42,886 nt of DNA from Verrucomicrobiota bacterium (GCA_008932935.1 WBXD01000004.1:1-42886), one strand, 5' to 3'; numbered from the stretch's first letter, positions 1-9,195 are shown. A program made the numbers and translations. The notes: generated by a model not told the origin, from the sequence alone.

Positions 1-1
1 G

Positions 2-718
2 CGCGGCGGCACCGAACGCTTCGAGCAAGTCCTCGACATCGTCCGAGACGTCGCCACCCTCAACATGGAAGTCTGTGTCACCCTCGGCGAACTCGGCCTA
101 GCCGAGGCCCAACAACTCCGCGACGCCGGCGTCACCGCCTACAACCACAACCTCGACACCTCCCCCGAGCACTACCCCAATATCGTCACCTCACACACCT
201 ACGAGGACCGCCTGCGCACCATCCGCAACGTGCAGGACGCCGGCATCGCCGTGTGCTGTGGCGGCATTCTAGGCATCAGCGAGACGATCACCGACCGCCT
301 GCGCCTGCTCGAAGTGATATCGAGCTTCAATCCCGCGCCGGAAAGTGTGCCGATCAACTCGCTCATGCCGATGCCCGGCACCCCACTGGCGGATAACCCT
401 CAGGTCGAACCCTTGGACCTGGTGCGCATGATTGCCTGCGCCCGCATCGCGGTGCCAGGCGCCAAGGTGCGCTTGTCGGCTGGACGCACCCGCCTCTCCG
501 ACGAAACCCAGACGCTGTGTTTCTACGCCGGTGCCAACTCGATTTTCTACGGCGAAAAACTCCTCACTACCGACAACCCAGAGACCGCCCACGACCGCGC
601 CCTGCTCGCTAATCTCGGCCTCCTCACCTTGGAGCCCAACACCGCCCTCGCCCCCCCGCAGGCCGATTCCACGCTCGCCGCTAACCCCAGCCAGCAACTG
701 CTAACGCCCACGCATTGA
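2..718 (+). CDS. bioB: Biotin synthase, C-terminal part (5' end outside window)
   Basis: Radical SAM enzyme that inserts sulfur into dethiobiotin in the last step of biotin synthesis. The frame is open from base 2, so the gene starts upstream and the N-terminal CxxxCxxC cluster motif is not in view. Family landmarks are clear: YNHNLDTS, GGILGISET, the RLSAGR motif that contributes the Arg ligand of the 2Fe-2S cluster, and FYAGANSIFYGEKLLTT near the end. The last 40 or so residues form a Pro/Ala-rich tail that is not part of the conserved fold. The ORF track starts it at an internal Met (base 65), but the in-frame sequence before that is also BioB-like, so the partial call from base 2 is preferred. 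No other biotin genes are in the window. Confidence 0.95.
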   Translation, partial: RGGTERFEQVLDIVRDVATLNMEVCVTLGELGLAEAQQLRDAGVTAYNHNLDTSPEHYPNIVTSHTYEDRLRTIRNVQDAGIAVCCGGILGISETITDRLRLLEVISSFNPAPESVPINSLMPMPGTPLADNPQVEPLDLVRMIACARIAVPGAKVRLSAGRTRLSDETQTLCFYAGANSIFYGEKLLTTDNPETAHDRALLANLGLLTLEPNTALAPPQADSTLAANPSQQLLTPTH

Positions 719-903
719 GCGCTTCGCCACATCACGATGCCAGCGTGGCAATCTATTCTAACGCCTACAATTTGCCGTTAGTAAAAGCGCGGCAATGAAT
801 CTGATCAGATCCCTGAGATGAATTGACTGTGATTTTTCCGGCTTAATAGCCATCAAAGCGATGAATTTCGTGGTTTTGCCGCGCGCAGCCACCAGCCTAT
901 CAG
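719..903. other. Intergenic region bioB-mntH with small inverted repeats
   Basis: No gene is seen. It holds two short inverted repeats: TGCCA/TGGCA with a 3-base loop near 738-752, which could be a weak terminator for bioB, and TTGCCG/CGGCAA near 773-796. I saw no convincing manganese riboswitch or MntR-type operator, and no strong ribosome binding site before the mntH start. Confidence 0.4.
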
Positions 904-2307
904 ATGAAGAAGGACGCTCCCCACCCGCCGGTGCCCGATTCCCGCAGTGACGACCACAGCCTGCCGGAGTCCTATCAAACCGTGTCCGTGCCGCATGCCA
1001 AGGCCGGTTTCTGGCGGCAATGGCTGGCGTTCTCGGGACCGGCCATTCTCATCAGCGTGGGATACATGGATCCCGGCAACTGGGGCACCGACCTCGCCGC
1101 CGGGGCACAGTTTAAATTCGGCCTCCTCTGGGTCGTGGCCCTGGCCAGCTTCATGGGCGTGATCCTGCAGGTGCTCTCGGCCCGACTCGGGGTGGCCACC
1201 GGCAAGGACCTCGCCCAATGCAGCCGCGATTTTTACCCGCGCTGGATGCGCTGGCCTAACTGGCTCACCATGGAACTCGCGGTGATTGCCACCGACCTGG
1301 CGGAGGCGCTGGGCAGTGCGGTGGCCTTGAACCTGTTGTTTCACATCCCCATTCCCTGGGCCATTGTCATCACCGCCTTTGACGTGCTTCTGCTGCTCTC
1401 ACTGCAGGGCATGGGCATGCGCATGATCGAAGCGGTGGTGAGCGTCTTCGTGCTGACCATCGGCGTCTGTTATGGCATCGAAATTTTTGTCCTGCCACAG
1501 ACCCAACCGGCATTTGCGGATATGGCCGCGGCGCTGGTGAGCCCGGACCTGCGCCAGGCCGGGATGATGGTGGTGGCCATCGGCATCATCGGCGCTACGG
1601 TCATGCCGCACAATCTGTTCCTGCACTCCGCTCTGGTCCAGTCACGCAAATTCGGCCGCGATGACAACTCAATCCGCACCGCCATCAAGTTCAATACCGT
1701 CGACGCCGCCGTCGCGCTGAGCATCGCGTTCCTCGTTAACGCGGCCATCCTGGTGCTGGCAGCCACGGTTTTCTACGGCAAGCAAAGCGTGGTCGTGGCG
1801 GGCGGTCAGGCCGTGGCCTTCACGCCCGATAGCGACTGGATTCGCATCGCGCACCTGACCTTGGCACCGCTGCTGGGCACGACGGCGGCGAGCACGCTAT
1901 TTGCCGTCGCGCTGCTGGCCAGCGGTCAGAGCAGCACCATCACCGGCACCCTGGCTGGGCAGGTGGTTATGGAAGGTTTTATGAACTGGCGCATTCGTCC
2001 GTGGCTGCGGCGGATGATTTCACGACTGCTAGCCGTAGTGCCGGCGATAGTCATCGTAGGCGTGCGCGGCAGCGGCGGCATCACCGACTTGCTGAATTTG
2101 AGCCAGGTCCTGCTCTGCATGATCCTGCCGTTTGCGATGTTTCCACTGCTGCAGTTCACCTCGTCGCGCAAAATAATGGGCCAGTGGCGCAACGGTTGGC
2201 CGCTGTTGATTCTGGGCTGGACCAGCGCCATTTTGATCACCGCGATGGATCTTTACAGCCTACCCGAATCCCTCAAAGAAGCCTGGCGCATCATCGTCGG
2301 CCGCTGA
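904..2307 (+). CDS. mntH: Nramp-family divalent metal (Mn2+/Fe2+) transporter
   Basis: Inner-membrane, proton-coupled importer of Mn2+ or Fe2+. At 467 residues it is slightly longer than typical MntH (about 410-430), with a soluble N-terminal stretch of about 35 residues. The two metal-site motifs are intact: DPGN in the first transmembrane segment (GYMDPGNWGTDLAAG) and MPHN in the sixth (GATVMPHNLFLHSALV). About eleven hydrophobic segments can be read. It is followed after 30 bases by a universal stress protein and then an aldo/keto reductase on the same strand, so the three may be co-transcribed. Nramp genes next to usp genes are a recurrent arrangement, which supports the call. Mn versus Fe preference cannot be read from the sequence. 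Confidence 0.93.
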   Translation: MKKDAPHPPVPDSRSDDHSLPESYQTVSVPHAKAGFWRQWLAFSGPAILISVGYMDPGNWGTDLAAGAQFKFGLLWVVALASFMGVILQVLSARLGVATGKDLAQCSRDFYPRWMRWPNWLTMELAVIATDLAEALGSAVALNLLFHIPIPWAIVITAFDVLLLLSLQGMGMRMIEAVVSVFVLTIGVCYGIEIFVLPQTQPAFADMAAALVSPDLRQAGMMVVAIGIIGATVMPHNLFLHSALVQSRKFGRDDNSIRTAIKFNTVDAAVALSIAFLVNAAILVLAATVFYGKQSVVVAGGQAVAFTPDSDWIRIAHLTLAPLLGTTAASTLFAVALLASGQSSTITGTLAGQVVMEGFMNWRIRPWLRRMISRLLAVVPAIVIVGVRGSGGITDLLNLSQVLLCMILPFAMFPLLQFTSSRKIMGQWRNGWPLLILGWTSAILITAMDLYSLPESLKEAWRIIVGR

Positions 2308-2337
2308 CGCCTGGCCGCCCCCCCCACCCTCAATCCC

Positions 2338-2766
2338 ATGTATCAAAACATCCTCGTCGCTCTCGAAAACGGCCCCGCCGATGAGACCATCCTGCCCCAC
2401 GTCGTGCAACTGGCTCAACACTTCGGCTCCCACCTGCTGCTGCTGCATGTCGCCGATGGCTGGGCCGCACGCAATTTCAACCAACTCGAACTCGCCGAAT
2501 CCGAGGAGATGAAACAAGACCGCGCCTATCTGGAAAAAACCGCCGCCGACCTGCGCGACCGCAACCTATCCGTCACTACCCACCTTGCGCTGGGCAACCC
2601 GCCCACCGAGATTCTCAAATTTGCCGCCGCACAAAGCTGCGATCTGATCGCCGTCACCAGTCATGGCCACCGGTTTTTTGGCGACCTGTTTCATGGCAGC
2701 ACCATCACCCAAGTACGCCATCACACTCACATTCCCCTGCTCGTCCTGCGCGCCAAAAAGATCTAA
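2338..2766 (+). CDS. Universal stress protein (UspA family)
   Basis: Small cytoplasmic alpha/beta protein of 142 residues, the normal length for a single Usp domain. It starts with the typical first strand (YQNILVALENG) and carries VVQLAQHFGSHLLLLHV, DLIAVTSHGH and the closing strand HIPLLVLRAKK. The ATP-binding loop G-x2-G-x9-G-(S/T) is only partly matched (GHRFFGDLFHGST), so nucleotide binding is plausible but not assured. It lies 30 bases after mntH and 32 bases before the aldo/keto reductase. Position suggests a link to metal or stress homeostasis, which is inference. Confidence 0.88.
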   Translation: MYQNILVALENGPADETILPHVVQLAQHFGSHLLLLHVADGWAARNFNQLELAESEEMKQDRAYLEKTAADLRDRNLSVTTHLALGNPPTEILKFAAAQSCDLIAVTSHGHRFFGDLFHGSTITQVRHHTHIPLLVLRAKKI

Positions 2767-2798
2767 CACTTCTAACTTATCGCCCGAATTACCAAGCC

Positions 2799-3782
2799 AT
2801 GAAACACCGCACATTCCCCTGCCCTTCTCTCCCTATCTCTGAAATCGGCCTCGGCTGCTGGCAACTCGGCGGCTCCGACTGGGGCTCCATTGATGACGCC
2901 AAGGCATTTGCTATCCTCGAGGCCGCCACGGCTGGCGGAATCGACTTTTTTGACACCGCCGACGTCTATGGTGCCGGCCGCAGCGAGGAGTTGATTGGGA
3001 GGTATCTCAAACAATCCTCCAGCCGGGTGTGTGTCGCCACCAAGCTCGGCCGGACGTCCGCGCTCTATCCGAATGGCTACACTGAGGCCACGGTGCGGGC
3101 CGCCACCGAAGCATCGCTGCGGCGTCTCGGCGTGGAGGCACTCGACCTAACGCAGTTGCATTGCATTCCTTCCGCCGTGCTGCAGCAGGGCGCGATATTT
3201 GATTGGTTGCGCCAATTGCAACAAGAGGGCAAAATCAAGCGTTTTGGGGCCAGCGTGGAATCCGATGAGCAGGCGCTCATCTGCCTAGAGCAGGAAGGAC
3301 TAGCCTCACTGCAAATCATCTTCAACGTGCTCCGTCAGAAACCTTCATTCCACCTGCTAGAGGAGGCCAAAAAACGTGGTGTGGCCATCATCGTGCGACT
3401 GCCCTTGGCCAGCGGCGTGCTCTCCGGGAAATTCACCCCGGCCACGGAGTTTCCCGCGACCGACCATCGCAACTATAACCGCGACGGAGCGGTCTTCAAC
3501 GTCGGGGAAACCTTTGCCGGCATCCCGTATGAAATGGCCCTCACCCTGTGCGACGAGATCCAGGCATTCCTTCCCGCTGGCTTCACCCTGGCACAAATGG
3601 CTCAGCGTTGGATCCTGGACCACGAGGCCGTCACCACCGTCATCACCGGCGCCAGTGGTCCGCAGCAGGTTATAGACAATGCCTCCGTCGCCGACCTGCC
3701 GCCGCTCTCTGCCCAACTACATGACTCGTTGCGCCGCTTTTACGAAGTGTCGGTTGCCAGTCACATCCGGGGGCCATACTGA
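2799..3782 (+). CDS. Aldo/keto reductase
   Basis: NAD(P)H-dependent oxidoreductase with a TIM-barrel fold, 327 residues, the usual family length. The catalytic tetrad is visible in order: Asp and Tyr in FFDTADVYG, Lys in VATKLGR and His in LTQLHC. The C-terminal cofactor region is present as AQRWILDHEAVTTVITGASGPQQVIDN. The form resembles the YgjR/L-fuco-like AKR group rather than the Kv-beta group, but the substrate cannot be named. It ends 47 bases before a convergent sugar isomerase gene, with a small hairpin between them. It may be the last gene of an mntH-usp-AKR run. Confidence 0.9.
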   Translation: MKHRTFPCPSLPISEIGLGCWQLGGSDWGSIDDAKAFAILEAATAGGIDFFDTADVYGAGRSEELIGRYLKQSSSRVCVATKLGRTSALYPNGYTEATVRAATEASLRRLGVEALDLTQLHCIPSAVLQQGAIFDWLRQLQQEGKIKRFGASVESDEQALICLEQEGLASLQIIFNVLRQKPSFHLLEEAKKRGVAIIVRLPLASGVLSGKFTPATEFPATDHRNYNRDGAVFNVGETFAGIPYEMALTLCDEIQAFLPAGFTLAQMAQRWILDHEAVTTVITGASGPQQVIDNASVADLPPLSAQLHDSLRRFYEVSVASHIRGPY

Positions 3783-3799
3783 GCGCTGCAACCGGTAGC

Positions 3800-3815
3800 A
3801 GCACTGGAGTGCTTT
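3800..3815 (+). terminator. Possible short hairpin terminator after the aldo/keto reductase
   Basis: AGCAC-TGGA-GTGCT followed by TT, placed 18 bases after the stop of the aldo/keto reductase and between convergent genes. The stem is only five base pairs and the T tract is minimal, so it is a weak candidate that could serve either strand. Confidence 0.35.
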
Positions 3816-3829
3816 AAAAGCCAAAGAGG

Positions 3830-4873
3830 TTATTGCTTGTCCTTGTCGAAGGCAGCGTCGAAGGCGATTTTGCTCGACGGAAAGTCCACGCCGCGAACAA
3901 ACGCGCAAGCTTCCGCCGCGCCATGCATGCGCTCCATGCGAATGTCTTCCCACTCTACCGACAGCGGGCCGCGATAGCCAACGTCGTTGAGCGCGACAAT
4001 GATATCTTCGAACTCAATGTCGCCGTGTCCCAGAGAGCGAAAGTCCCAGAAGCGACGAGCATCACCAAAGTTAGTGTGACCACCGAATACTCCGACGCTG
4101 CCATCACCATGACTCCACCACGCATCCTTCATGTGAACATGGAAAATGCGCTCCGCAAACTCGCGGATGAATTTCACGTAATCCACTCCTTGATAGCCAA
4201 GGTGTGACGGGTCGTAGTTGAAACCAAAGCGCTTGTGGTTGCCCACCGCCGCCAGCGCGCGCTTGGCTGAGACGATATCGAAGGCGATTTCGGTGGGGTG
4301 TACTTCCAAGGCAAAGTTCACGTCGACCTTGTCAAACGCGTCCAATATCGGCAGCCAGCGCTTGGCAAAATCCGCAAAGCCCTTGTCATAATACGCCTGC
4401 GTGGTGGGCGGAAACCCATAGATGGAATGCCAAATGGACGAACCAGTGAAGCCGTTGACCACCGCCGGAAATTCGTCCTTACCCATGCGACTGGGCTTGG
4501 CATTGAAGAACGTGCGGGCCGCCTTGCCAGTGGCAATCATCTGCTTGGCTGCACGTTTGCGCACGCCCTCGGGACTGCCGTCCCCCCAGATCTGGGGCGA
4601 GAGGATCGCCTGGTGGCGCTCGTCTATTAAATCGCACACCGCCTGGCCCACCAAGTGGTTAGAAATGGCGCAACAGGTGAGTCCGTGATCGGCCAGCAAC
4701 TCCCACTTCTCCTTGACGTAGCTTTTCTTGGAGATGGCTGCGTCTACATCAAAGTGGTCGCCCCAACAAGCGAGTTCGAGGCCATCGTAACCCATCTCGC
4801 AGGCGAGCGGGGCAAGTTTTTCAAGTGGCAGATCGGCCCATTGGCCGGTGAAAAGTGTGACTGGACGTGACAT
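3830..4873 (-). CDS. Sugar phosphate isomerase/epimerase-like TIM-barrel protein
   Basis: Member of the xylose isomerase-like/AP endonuclease 2 superfamily, 347 residues. It opens with [36 protein letters not shown], the first barrel strand of sugar isomerases/epimerases. Metal-ligand segments are visible: [36 protein letters not shown] and [11 protein letters not shown]. These proteins act on sugars or sugar phosphates in the cytoplasm with a divalent metal; the substrate is unknown. It lies downstream of the class IV PLP enzyme gene on the same strand with a 76-base gap. Confidence 0.9.
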   Translation of the reverse strand: MSRPVTLFTGQWADLPLEKLAPLACEMGYDGLELACWGDHFDVDAAISKKSYVKEKWELLADHGLTCCAISNHLVGQAVCDLIDERHQAILSPQIWGDGSPEGVRKRAAKQMIATGKAARTFFNAKPSRMGKDEFPAVVNGFTGSSIWHSIYGFPPTTQAYYDKGFADFAKRWLPILDAFDKVDVNFALEVHPTEIAFDIVSAKRALAAVGNHKRFGFNYDPSHLGYQGVDYVKFIREFAERIFHVHMKDAWWSHGDGSVGVFGGHTNFGDARRFWDFRSLGHGDIEFEDIIVALNDVGYRGPLSVEWEDIRMERMHGAAEACAFVRGVDFPSSKIAFDAAFDKDKQ

Positions 4874-4949
4874 GACGGGTGGGGGTGTGGGGTTAGGTAC
4901 GATGAGCTTGTATGAAAAACACAGACCGAACTAAAGCATAAACTCAGTC

Positions 4950-5795
4950 TCAGCCAAGAATGTTGCGCCGTACTTGCTCCTCCCACTGGCCACGCATGTG
5001 CCGCCCCATGCGCGGATTCCCCAGCAGCCTCTCGCCGACCCGCGATACCGCCACCGGTCCGCGCGTGGCGGAGGTAACGAAGACCTCGTCCGCTCTATCT
5101 AGATCCTCCCGCTGTAATACCATCACCTCACAGGCTATTCCGTCGCGCGCAGCCAGTTCGAGCAACACCCCACGCGTAATACCGGCTAGACAGCCGGATG
5201 CCAGCGGCGGTGTTGCCACAACGCCGTCTCTCACGATGAAGATATTGCCCGTGGCAGCCTCGCACAACTCGCCCGCGGTATTGAAGAACACTGTTTCATT
5301 AAACCCGCCGCGCCGCGCCGCGTCTAGCGCTAACAGATTCTCGGCATACGCCGCGCACTTCAAGCCGGCCAGCGCCCCGCGCTCATTGCGCGGCCACGGG
5401 GCGAGCCCCAGCGCCAAGCTGGCGTGCGGCTCGACTAAGGGCGAGGCACTCATCCACACCAAGCGATCCGCTCCACTGGCTAAATCCGCCAGTGCGCCGG
5501 AACCCGCGGTGACCGTTAGGCGGAGGCGGGCTAACCCGGCCGTGAGTCCAGTAAGCTGCAACAGGCGCGCCATCGCCTCCGGCAAATCCGCAAACTGCTG
5601 CTGCGGAGGCAGCCAGCCCAGCCTCGCGCAACCTGCGGCCAACCGCGCGAGGTGACGCTCGCAAAACACCATCCTACCATCCATGCCTAGCAATGTTTCA
5701 AACAAGCCCAAGCCCAGCTGCGCGCCACGATCCTGCGGCGCCGCGGGAAAATCCCGTGCCGCCAGCCACTCACCGTTGCACCAGTACGTGCTCAT
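4950..5795 (-). CDS. Class IV PLP enzyme, probable 4-amino-4-deoxychorismate lyase or branched-chain/D-amino acid transaminase
   Basis: Fold type IV PLP enzyme of 281 residues. Visible family features are the early GLGLFETLL segment, the PLP-lysine region LKCAAYAENLLAL, the cofactor-phosphate segment ELCEAATGNIFIV, and CLAGITRGVLLELA with EVFVTSATRGPVAV. The compact length and FETL start fit aminodeoxychorismate lyase (PabC, folate synthesis), but the family also holds BCAT and D-amino acid transaminases, and sequence reading alone does not settle it. It is transcribed away from the AI-2E permease, with a palindrome-rich divergent region between them. Confidence 0.8.
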   Translation of the reverse strand: MSTYWCNGEWLAARDFPAAPQDRGAQLGLGLFETLLGMDGRMVFCERHLARLAAGCARLGWLPPQQQFADLPEAMARLLQLTGLTAGLARLRLTVTAGSGALADLASGADRLVWMSASPLVEPHASLALGLAPWPRNERGALAGLKCAAYAENLLALDAARRGGFNETVFFNTAGELCEAATGNIFIVRDGVVATPPLASGCLAGITRGVLLELAARDGIACEVMVLQREDLDRADEVFVTSATRGPVAVSRVGERLLGNPRMGRHMRGQWEEQVRRNILG

Positions 5796-5847
5796 TGGCA
5801 GCGAGCCTATGTGTACTCCACGAATATGTAAACCACGGAGCGCATGC

Positions 5848-6070
5848 TCGCTTGGCTAGGCGGTGGCCAGCCACCGCACTCAAGGAGTGGCGGTTGCCAA
5901 CCGCCATGCCCATGCGCAGAGCAAGGGCAGCCGCATGGCGGCTTGCTCTTACGCGTCTCATGGGCAGCAGGGGGCACGCTGCCCCCGCTCCATGATGCGA
6001 CACACGCCAGCAAGCTGGCTTGCTTGGCCTGGCGGTGGCGAGCCACCGCACTCAAGGAGTGGCGGGACAG
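5848..6070. repeat. Cluster of six short perfect palindromes with a repeated segment
   Basis: The divergent region holds successive perfect hairpins: GCGGTGGC/GCCACCGC, GGCGGTT/AACCGCC, AGCCGC/GCGGCT, GGGGGCA/TGCCCCC, AGCAAGC/GCTTGCT, and again GCGGTGGC/GCCACCGC. The first and last belong to a direct repeat, AGCCACCGCACTCAAGGAG plus flanks, at about 5850-5893 and 6023-6066. The ORF track reads through it as an N-terminal extension of the AI-2E permease, but that extension is low-complexity and unlike the family. It looks like a mosaic REP-type element, not coding sequence. Confidence 0.8.
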
Positions 6071-6137
6071 ATTTATCTTTTTCTCATTGGCAGGCGGCAG
6101 CAGTCTGATAGTGCCTTGTGGCAGATTGATACCCGCC

Positions 6138-7430
6138 ATGCGTTACCCGACCAATTTCCAGCAAAAATCCCTGTGGAACGCCGCCACCGGCTTGTCTATC
6201 CTCATTCTCGGCGCCTTGCTGGTGGCGCTCACTTGGCTGGTAGGTGCCATTTTCGGCTTCCTGCAACCCGTGCTTATCCCGCTGATTGTGGCGGGGATCA
6301 TCGCCTATCTGTTGGACCCAGTGGTGTGCTTTTTGGAACAGCGCGGGATGAGCCGTTTGTGGTCGGTGGTGACGGTGTTTGTGGTAATGCTCATCGGCAT
6401 TGCGCTGCTTGCTGCGACTGTTGTTCCGGCCATTCAGCGCAGCCGCCTAGCACTCAAGACACCCGTCGCAACTCCGCTCACGGCCACCTCTGCAACGGCT
6501 CCACCGCCTGCTACGACCGAATCCAACGACGCGAAACAACTCGCCCCCACCCTGGCCCGCTCGCTCCACGAATTACACAAGCGCCATCCAGGTGGCGTGC
6601 TGGGATGGGCTCTAACCGAAGCCACGGACCCCGGCGGGTCGCCGCCCGATGCTGACGGTGCGGCGGACCCCTTGGATTTTTTCTGGCGCACCAATGGCGG
6701 GCGCTTGTTGAATCAATACAAGGGGATCATCACCCAGACCGCGTGGACGTGGGTGACCGCCGGATCGTCCAAGGTACTTGGTATGTTAGGCCTGGTCATC
6801 GGCATGATCATGGTACCGGTCTATCTTTTTTTCTTTCTCAAGGATTCCGCCTCCATCCGCGATCACTGGCATGATTACGTGCCGCTGCAAGCTTCGGGCT
6901 TCAAAACCGGGTTGGTCAATACCCTGCAGGAAATCAACGGTTACCTCATCTCGTTTTTCCGCGGCCAGGTGTTGGTGGCGCTCATCGACGGCATCCTGGT
7001 GGGCATCGGCCTGGAAATCTACGACCTGCCCTATGGCTTTCTCATCGGCATTTTCATGGCCATTCTCGGCGTCATCCCCTACGTTGGCAGCATCCTGTGC
7101 ATGGTGCCTGCCTGCATCATCGGCTACCTGCACGCGCAGGGCTTGGCCCCCTTCGGCCTCAGTCCGTTGGCCTACGTGGGCGGCGTGCTGGCGATTTTTG
7201 TTGGCGTCCAACAAATAAACTCGCTGGTTACCGCCCCGAAGATTGTCGGCGATTCGGTTGGGCTGCACCCATTGACGGTGATTTTCTCGATGTTATTTTG
7301 GTCTTTGGTGCTGGGGGGCTTTGTCGGCACGCTGCTGGCAGTACCGTTTACCGCAGCCGTGAAAGTATTGTTGCGGCGCTTCATTTGGGAGCGCCAGTTG
7401 CGAGACGACGCGCTCGATGACTTGGCGTAA
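6138..7430 (+). CDS. AI-2E family (PF01594) membrane permease
   Basis: Multi-pass inner-membrane protein of the AI-2E/TqsA/PerM family, about 430 residues. The ATG at 6138 (MRYPTNFQQ) is chosen over the track start at 5844, because the upstream 98 residues come from the palindrome cluster. The first hairpin (LILGALLVALTWLVGAIFGFLQPVLIPLIVAGIIAYLLDP) and the C-terminal block (FRGQVLVALIDGILVG, AILGVIPYVGS, QQINSLVTAPKIVG, GLHPLTVIFSML) are typical. Between them is a long soluble region, Ala/Pro/Thr-rich at the start, corresponding to the family's variable extracytoplasmic domain. Members export autoinducer-2 or act as Na+(Li+)/H+ antiporters; the substrate here is unknown. It ends 13 bases before a convergent gene. 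Confidence 0.9.
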   Translation: MRYPTNFQQKSLWNAATGLSILILGALLVALTWLVGAIFGFLQPVLIPLIVAGIIAYLLDPVVCFLEQRGMSRLWSVVTVFVVMLIGIALLAATVVPAIQRSRLALKTPVATPLTATSATAPPPATTESNDAKQLAPTLARSLHELHKRHPGGVLGWALTEATDPGGSPPDADGAADPLDFFWRTNGGRLLNQYKGIITQTAWTWVTAGSSKVLGMLGLVIGMIMVPVYLFFFLKDSASIRDHWHDYVPLQASGFKTGLVNTLQEINGYLISFFRGQVLVALIDGILVGIGLEIYDLPYGFLIGIFMAILGVIPYVGSILCMVPACIIGYLHAQGLAPFGLSPLAYVGGVLAIFVGVQQINSLVTAPKIVGDSVGLHPLTVIFSMLFWSLVLGGFVGTLLAVPFTAAVKVLLRRFIWERQLRDDALDDLA

Positions 7431-7443
7431 TGCGCGGCCCGGG

Positions 7444-9045
7444 CTACTCGCTGCGGCGCTCACGGATGGCTTTTTCCGCGGTTTCTATCCGCACCAGCAA
7501 CTCCGGATCCGCCCCGGCACGCACGGCGTTGAGGACGGGCAGACTGGCACTGCCGCCCACCTTGCCGAGCATATGCACGGCGGAATTGCGCAGCCCACCG
7601 CTGAGGTCCTTGAACTGACCGATGAGGGACGCCTCAATCGGAGTCCCCAATTCGACATAGTACGGCTCCCAGGTGCCCGAATCCGCCAGCCACAAGTTGT
7701 TGAGGATGGGAATGATAGAGACGCGTTTGGCTTTCACCAGCAAGGCGATCATCTCCCGAGGCACGGTCTTCTTGGCGGCCACCAGTTTGCGCAGCGCCGC
7801 TTCGGCGGCCTCCGCCGCCGTAGTGCTCTCGTCAGCCCAGCGCATCAGTGCCCGACACAAATCCTCCTTGAATTCCACCCCCTCGTCCCTCAACAGGACG
7901 ATGAGCCGCCGGCTGATGTCATTGCGGTACATTTTGGGCGGGGCGTCTGCCAGACGTTTGACAGCGGCTTGTACCCGCTCCAAATCGATGCATTCCAATT
8001 CCCGCTTGTTGAGCTCGTAAAATGCCGGGTCATCTTTGTCCGCGAGTTTGTCCATCGGCCCAGCGAGAAAGTTGCCGTTATTAACCCGAATTTCGATCAC
8101 GTCAATTTCCCGGTAGATTTGGCTCAGTTCGCCCAAAGGTGCTGCCAACTCGGCCAGCTTCTCTATCGGCATGCTCACCCCGGTCACCACCATCAGATAG
8201 TCATTGCGTCCGCGCGGATAGGGATGCGACGCGGGCTCGGCGTCGGCCGCTCGCAACAGGTAATCGCGCACCAGCAGTTTGTTGCTTTCGTCAAGCCCGC
8301 GCAGCCACAAGCCGTAGGCATGGCGGCCGCCGCCTTCCCGGGCCAGGCGGGCATTTTGGCTAACCAGCGGATCGGTGCCGATGAGTTGCCTCAGCTGGGA
8401 GACCCGGTCCGGCGCGTTACCCGCTGCCCGCCCGTGCGGAGCAGGCTCGTTGTTTGCCACCGCCTTGGCATGAGCCGTGGCATCGGCTGCGCCATCAGTG
8501 AACACCAGCGGCAGCGGCAGCAACACCCCACTGCACAGCAACGAAAACAACAGCGCCGTCTTGCGCGAGCGGGGGTTGGCATAAATCAACAGCAGCGTGG
8601 CCAGCACCGAGCCGAACCCCGCCATCATCAGCCGGCTCGCAGTGGTCATCCCGTCCAGCACGCCGCCACGCGTCGAACCTAACAATAGCATCAGCGCCAG
8701 CACCACCACACCGCTCACGGCCGCCGCTCCGGCAATCATCCGTAACGGCGCCACCGGCTCGAAACTCGACGCGTCCGCATGATCCGTGTAGCTGATGGTT
8801 TGTAGGCCTTCGGGCACCGACGCCACAATGGGCACCCGCTGGTAGCGGTTGAGCGAAAGCTGCGGATGTTCGCCCGGGTAAAATTTGCGTGAGCGCAAAA
8901 TCACCTCGTCGGTAATCCTGAAGCGTTGCTCGCATCCACCGCATTCCACCGTGCGTTCGCGAAGATCAGCGCCCACCTTGAAGCGCTGGCCACAACTCGG
9001 GCAGCGAATCAGCAGCGGCGGGGTCTCGTCGGGAGGGGATTCCAT
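7444..9045 (-). CDS. Zinc-ribbon membrane protein with HEAT-like C-terminal region, function unknown
   Basis: Protein of 533 residues. It begins with a cytoplasmic zinc ribbon, CPSCGQRFKV then CGGCEQRFRI, resembling the MJ0042-type finger found in PVC and deltaproteobacterial membrane proteins. Around residues 100-190 are three or four hydrophobic segments, for example AVSGVVVLALMLLLG and TALLFSLLCSGVLLPLPLVF. The last 130 residues alternate short helices (AAEAALRKLVAAKKTVPREMI, SLIGQFKDLSGGLRNSAVHML, ASLPVLNAVR) like HEAT repeats. A long plus-strand ORF (7417-8682) covers the same DNA but has no recognisable domain and is a shadow. No enzymatic motif is seen; a scaffold or sensing role is only a guess. 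Confidence 0.8.
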   Translation of the reverse strand: MESPPDETPPLLIRCPSCGQRFKVGADLRERTVECGGCEQRFRITDEVILRSRKFYPGEHPQLSLNRYQRVPIVASVPEGLQTISYTDHADASSFEPVAPLRMIAGAAAVSGVVVLALMLLLGSTRGGVLDGMTTASRLMMAGFGSVLATLLLIYANPRSRKTALLFSLLCSGVLLPLPLVFTDGAADATAHAKAVANNEPAPHGRAAGNAPDRVSQLRQLIGTDPLVSQNARLAREGGGRHAYGLWLRGLDESNKLLVRDYLLRAADAEPASHPYPRGRNDYLMVVTGVSMPIEKLAELAAPLGELSQIYREIDVIEIRVNNGNFLAGPMDKLADKDDPAFYELNKRELECIDLERVQAAVKRLADAPPKMYRNDISRRLIVLLRDEGVEFKEDLCRALMRWADESTTAAEAAEAALRKLVAAKKTVPREMIALLVKAKRVSIIPILNNLWLADSGTWEPYYVELGTPIEASLIGQFKDLSGGLRNSAVHMLGKVGGSASLPVLNAVRAGADPELLVRIETAEKAIRERRSE

Positions 9046-9195
9046 TGGTCAGCCCCACTATGCATGCACATCCAGCCAACGCAACGCCTAACGTCGCAGA
9101 ACATCGGCTCATTCGACCCGCGGGGTTTTTTTCACGGCCCGGAATTCAAGCCTTTACAAGCCGTCTGCAGCGGCTACTTTGCCCCCTCCAACACA

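Noticed and set aside
719-903. Manganese riboswitch (yybP-ykoY) upstream of mntH
   Set aside because: I could not find the conserved core of that riboswitch; only short inverted repeats are present.
853-1344. Minus-strand ORF of 163 residues over mntH
   Set aside because: Antisense shadow of a clearly identified transporter; His/Gly/Glu-rich composition with no motif.
5844-6137. 98-residue N-terminal extension of the AI-2E permease
   Set aside because: It is translated from the palindrome cluster and is unlike the family; the ATG at 6138 gives a normal N-terminus.
7417-8682. Long plus-strand ORF of 421 residues overlapping the zinc-ribbon gene
   Set aside because: Composition is His/Gln/Arg-rich with no domain pattern, while the minus strand has a zinc ribbon and membrane segments; it is an antisense shadow in GC-rich DNA.
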